Assembly (NCBI RefSeq): GCF_030272615.1
Contig: NC_081409.1
Coordinates: forward strand, 208,985,190 to 209,049,189
Length of the DNA: 64,000 bases
Source: Cryptomeria japonica
Lineage: Eukaryota; Streptophyta; Pinopsida; Cupressales; Cupressaceae
Reading direction: 5' to 3'
The notes under the pieces were generated by a model. It was not told the DNA's origin, ran no database searches, and worked only from the letters and a program-made list of their open reading frames with translations. Below, in pieces: positions 60,908 through 64,000 of the stretch. The position numbers and the translations under genes are program-made. Every line of letters begins with the position of its first letter. The stretch's first letter is position 1.

Positions 60908-61803
60908 CTCTTGTTCTTTTCTTCTCGTCTGTTAGAGGTGACCATATTTCCTTTGGAGGTGGACATTTGGTGGAGGGGAAAGGGTTGGTTTCTACTTGCT
61001 ACTGGAGAGTGTTGGTTGTTGTCTTTCTACTTCATTCTTCGTCCTGTAGAGGTGGAGCTCTTTCCTATTGAGGTGGAGAGATGAAATGTTGGGGATTTTC
61101 GACTTTTGGTGCTCCTCTTGCTACTGGCTATGGATGCTTGTTTCTTCTCTCATGAGTGTCTCCTTGGGTGTGTCTGGAAGTTCTTTTTTCTAGACTCCCA
61201 GCTTGTCTCCTGAACTAGTTCCTGGTTTATCCTATAGGCATGTCGATTGCTAATAGTTTTAAAGGGCCTAGTCTGTCTTTCTGTTGTCTTTGGTTTGGGG
61301 AAAATCTTGTGTTTGGAGTTCTAAGCTCGTCATTTAAGGTTGAGGTTGGCTGGCAAAACCCCTGGTTGTTGGTTTTGGGTTCCATTTTAAAATCCAGTTT
61401 GAAGGTTGAGGGAGCCTTTCAAAATTCCTACTAGCCAGATTCAAACTGTATGAATATCTGTTGTAATCTGGTGTTGTTATTGAAGGTTAGGGGTACCTTT
61501 CAAAACCCTGAAAGTTAGCTGAGGGTTCTTGTTATACCCTCGATTATTACTCTTTCGTGCTATAGTTTGGAGTTGTAGCTTTATTGGGTGTGGCGTGACT
61601 ATGCTGGTTGTTGCTGGTTTTAGTCATCTTTGCTGGATTTTGGCTGCAGTTTTTCATTGTTTATTTCTTTTAGCAACTTGCTTTGTTGGGTTCTAGATCC
61701 CGGTAAAATCTATTGGGTTTCGGGTCCCTCCAAAACCTGTTGTATGGGGTTTCGTGTCCCCTCAAAACCTACTTTTCCCCTAATCAAAAACATAAATAAA
61801 TAA

Positions 61804-62280
61804 TAAATCAAATAATTGATAAATCATTAAATAAAAAAATAAATAATTAAACATTATATCAACATAATTCAATTTGAACAATAATTAATTAAATAAATAA
61901 TCAATAAATGAATAGATGATCGATAATTCACAAACGCTTAATGATTAAATCAATTAATAAATCAATAAACCAATTAAATTAATCTCAATTGGTTAAATAC
62001 AACCTCACAAGAAATCATTATCCAAAATAATCAAATATCCTATAATCAATAATTATACAATAGCCACACTACACCAAATAAATAAGCATAGATTCAAATC
62101 ATTTGACGTTAAGGCAACAAACTCAAGACCCTAACCTCAACTTGCATCGTGGTGCAATCGAAAAAGTACACAACTTAGACCTAGAGCATGTGAAAGAAAC
62201 CCATGCCATCTCCAACAACTTGCTATTGGGATAGGACACGCTCAGACCTATGAAGCCAGGTGGAGTCGATGTCCGATACC
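61804..62280. other. Segment G, right end
   Basis: AATAA-rich sequence followed by mixed sequence up to GTCCGATAC, where the LTR of element E resumes. No gene is visible. Confidence 0.5.
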
Positions 62281-62708
62281 TGCAATCTTGCAATCACGAA
62301 ATGATAGATATATGACATATAATCATCATAATAAACAAGCAAGTGAAAAGAAAATCACAACACCTTATCATGCTCACAATGAGTGATAAGGTATCATCCC
62401 TTTCACGAAGACACTCACACAATATAACATCAAAGCATTGCATAAACCATAATCATGAAATAGGGTTAGTACCATCGTAACATCATAATTTATATTCTCC
62501 ACATATGAATAACAAACACATATGAATCCAAAAATCACCAAACATCATGAGTCATATCAAATAACATAAGTCCTCATAGAGTAACTAGCATCATTCGTAC
62601 CATCTAAGATGGCAATAGAGTCGCAAGAAACCATCTAAGAATCATTCGTATGTCTAAATAAGTCTACCAATGCATAAATTAAAATGCAAGTCTAGGAGGG
62701 GCACTACA
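62281..62708 (-). repeat. 5' LTR of element E, main part
   Basis: It matches 40120-40509. It has two small insertions relative to that copy, near 62508 (AACAAACACATATGAAT) and near 62610, where a CCATCTAAGA phrase is repeated. It ends GGGGCACTACA, followed by the target duplication CAATA at 62709-62713. Confidence 0.85.
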
Positions 62709-62738
62709 CAATACATATTATAGGGAAGGAGCATAACA

Positions 62739-63411
62739 TTTCTCCCCTCTTTACAAAAGCATTGTCCTCAATTTTAACTTCTTTTTTTTCTTGCTTCTAC
62801 TCATTCTTCTTCTTTTTCTTTCTCTTGTTCTTGTGCTTGTTCTTGTTCTTATTCTTTCTCTTTCTCTTGTGTTACCTTTTTTTTCTTGCTTCTACTCCTA
62901 CTCTTGCTCTTGCTTTTTTTATTCTACTTCTTTTCTTTTTCTTGTTCTTCTACTTCTTGTACTTGTTCTTTTTTCTTTTTTTGTCTTTAGCAAAGCCTAG
63001 ATATCACTTTCCAAAAAATGTTTCCAAGAAATTAGTAGATTTGTAGCCTTGAGAGTGAAATTAATGGAAAACCTAATTTTACAACATGTCACTTTGTTTT
63101 GCTTCAATTTATTTGAAAATTAGGTTCTAGACTCATCAATAACCACCTCAAAAACCATTTAAAAATTAGGAAGAAATTTTCTCATATTTGTGAGATATGT
63201 GTTGTACAAAAAATTAGGGTAGAAACCCTAATTATACAATAACTTGCATACTTATGATCCATTTTTAAAAAAAATTATCTTGAAGATGATTCAATATGTT
63301 ATTAAAAACCCCTTTAAAATTAGAAAAATATTCGCTCCAATTTATAATTTAAATGATTTCCAAAATGACCTTCGAATTTGAAGAAAATGTCTTGCCTTCA
63401 CGGTTCCAAGA
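62739..63411. other. Interior of element F with a pyrimidine tract
   Basis: The stretch holds no gene. From about 62780 to 62990 it is almost pure C and T (runs like CTTGTTCTTGTTCTTATTC), which on the minus strand would code Glu-, Lys- and Asn-rich repeats. The rest is AT-rich and ends in the minus-strand primer site of F. Confidence 0.6.
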
Positions 63412-63434
63412 TCATGCTCTAATTCCACTTTTAA

Positions 63435-63785
63435 TGGAATAACTTGCACAATATGAATACAATAGGAAGTATACTTTTACCTAATAATAATATGCCACTC
63501 TGAGGAGACAACTTTCTAACCCACTTCGAGAGGGATTCCTCCAATATTATCCAATAATAGCTCAATACTCAACATGATGATAATAACTAACCTATACCAC
63601 CTATTAATATAATATTCTGCCTTGGACACCACTTAGGCTGACTTAGACACTTAAATATGACACCTAGGACAATCTAAATACATATATATGACTATAATAC
63701 TTATAATATAACTTATTTAAGAGTTAAGGTAGCCACAAGTCAACTATCCATAACATAATACACACTATAGGGAAGGGGCATAATA
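63435..63785 (-). repeat. 5' LTR of element F
   Basis: It matches 39747-40079 plus 62709-62738 (for example CCCACTTCGAG, GCTCAATACTCAA, AAGGTAGCCACAAGTCAAC, ATAGGGAAGG). It shows the state before E inserted: AACATAATACACACTATAGG runs across the site without interruption. Confidence 0.7.
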
Positions 63786-64000
63786 GGGCAAATTAGTGTA
63801 AGTCTATATTCAGTTTTTCACACTTAAGCCATAAGAATATCAATTGCATAATATCAATAACATAGAATGTAACTATTACATTTAACACAAAAATCTGCAC
63901 ACATAAGAGATACATGATTCTACGTGGAAACTCTCATGGGAGAAAATCCCGAAAAAATATTTCCTGTATAAATATTTTTTTAAATTTGTAGGCTCCAACC
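63786..64000. other. Right edge, possible minus-strand LTR fragment
   Basis: Non-coding. CTACGTGGAAACTCTCATGG and GAGAAAATCCCG near 63918-63950 are the reverse complement of the GGGATTTTCTCCC plus GTTTCCACGTAG module seen in copia LTRs. Another LTR may start here and run off the window. Confidence 0.35.

Larger units (their letters stand above)
60158..61788 (+). mobile_element. Non-LTR element H with tandem 5' monomers
   Basis: The 1.63-kb block is much richer in G and C than its AATA-rich surroundings. AACATAAATAAATAA, 15 bases, stands exactly on both sides (60143-60157 and 61789-61803). The left end has two copies of a unit about 201 bp apart (60160 onward and about 60353-60517), like the repeated promoter monomers of some LINEs. 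The right end is full of phrases such as GGGTTTCGGGTCCCTCC and ends CTAATCAAA without a long A tail. No reverse transcriptase is present, so it is a non-autonomous or internally deleted LINE or a large SINE-like element. Confidence 0.6.
40080..62708 (-). mobile_element. LTR element E, split by about 18 kb of later insertions
   Basis: The 3' LTR is at 40080-40509 (minus-strand start TGTAGTGCCCC, end GCATTACA). Before it on the minus strand is a purine tract CCCAGGGGGAGGA. The 5' LTR begins with the same TGTAGTGCCCC at 62708, runs to about 62281, and its last 44 bp (ending GGGAATTACA) lie far away at 43888-43931. CAATA stands at 40075-40079 and 62709-62713. On the minus strand TGGTATTAGATCCC (43885-43872) is a mutated tRNA-Met primer site two bases after the LTR. 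The interior, 40510-43871, shows no gag or pol, so E was non-autonomous. Confidence 0.75.
39747..63785 (-). mobile_element. LTR element F, outermost host of the right-hand nest
   Basis: Two related LTR copies are seen. One is split by element E (about 39747-40079 and 62709-62738); the other is at about 63435-63785. On the minus strand a purine tract AAAGAGGGGAGAAA (62752-62739) comes just before TGTTATGCTCC, the LTR start. After the other LTR comes TGGAATTAGAGCATGA (63427-63412), a degenerate match to the tRNA-Met primer site TGGTATCAGAGC. The interior, 62753-63411, is under 700 bp and non-coding. No matching target duplication was found, so the outer ends are approximate. Confidence 0.55.

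Noticed and set aside
62780-62990. Serine/leucine/phenylalanine-rich membrane protein frames
   Set aside because: They come from a C/T simple-sequence tract and are open in more than one frame.
1-64000. CRISPR arrays, operons, tRNA or rRNA genes
   Set aside because: None seen. The tRNA-like strings found are retrotransposon primer-binding sites.

Overview
This is plant nuclear DNA: AT-rich, repeat-dominated, with one ordinary gene, a nine-exon cytochrome P450 of the CYP85 clan at 19.5-27.0 kb. It looks most like CYP88-type enzymes and has a 4.4-kb last-but-one intron. Large genome, long introns and layered LTR elements suggest a seed plant, and a gymnosperm is my guess, but nothing in the window proves it.

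Almost everything else is mobile DNA, and many insertion sites can be read exactly because target-site duplications (TSDs) survive. Left block, 1.7-17.4 kb: a 5'-truncated L1-type LINE is split by Sirevirus-like Ty1/copia element A (2943-15458, TSD GTAAG). The reverse transcriptase of A is itself split by a 5.17-kb insert (7352-12523, TSD CTTTT). That insert carries one 1,103-codon reading frame of no family I recognise and is the best candidate for something undescribed.

Middle block, 17.4-27.6 kb: AT-rich spacer, then the P450. Its frame is broken by one missing base in an A run, its I-helix lacks the usual acidic residue, and a solo LTR (22446-23655, TSD AAAAC) and a fold-back MITE sit in its introns. 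Next comes element D (27625-39571, TSD ATGCT), a minus-strand LTR element with no recognisable pol but a long decayed Pro-rich frame. Its right LTR contains a solo-LTR-like insert (35977-38945, TSD GATTG), which in turn contains a solo LTR related to A (36296-37708, TSD GGTAC).

Right block, 39.7-63.8 kb: a second Russian doll. Element F (about 39747-63785) contains element E (40080-62708, TSD CAATA). The 5' LTR of E is cut by about 18 kb of later insertions: an AT-rich segment G that holds copia element B (about 46914-54936), a young non-autonomous gag-protease copia element C (55809-60040, TSD ATAAC, LTRs about 1.3% different) and a non-LTR element H (60158-61788, 15-bp TSD).

Nearly all premature stops in the transposon frames are single C-to-T or G-to-A changes, as expected from deamination of methylated cytosine in silenced DNA. 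Apart from the P450 no host gene, tRNA, rRNA or CRISPR array was found.
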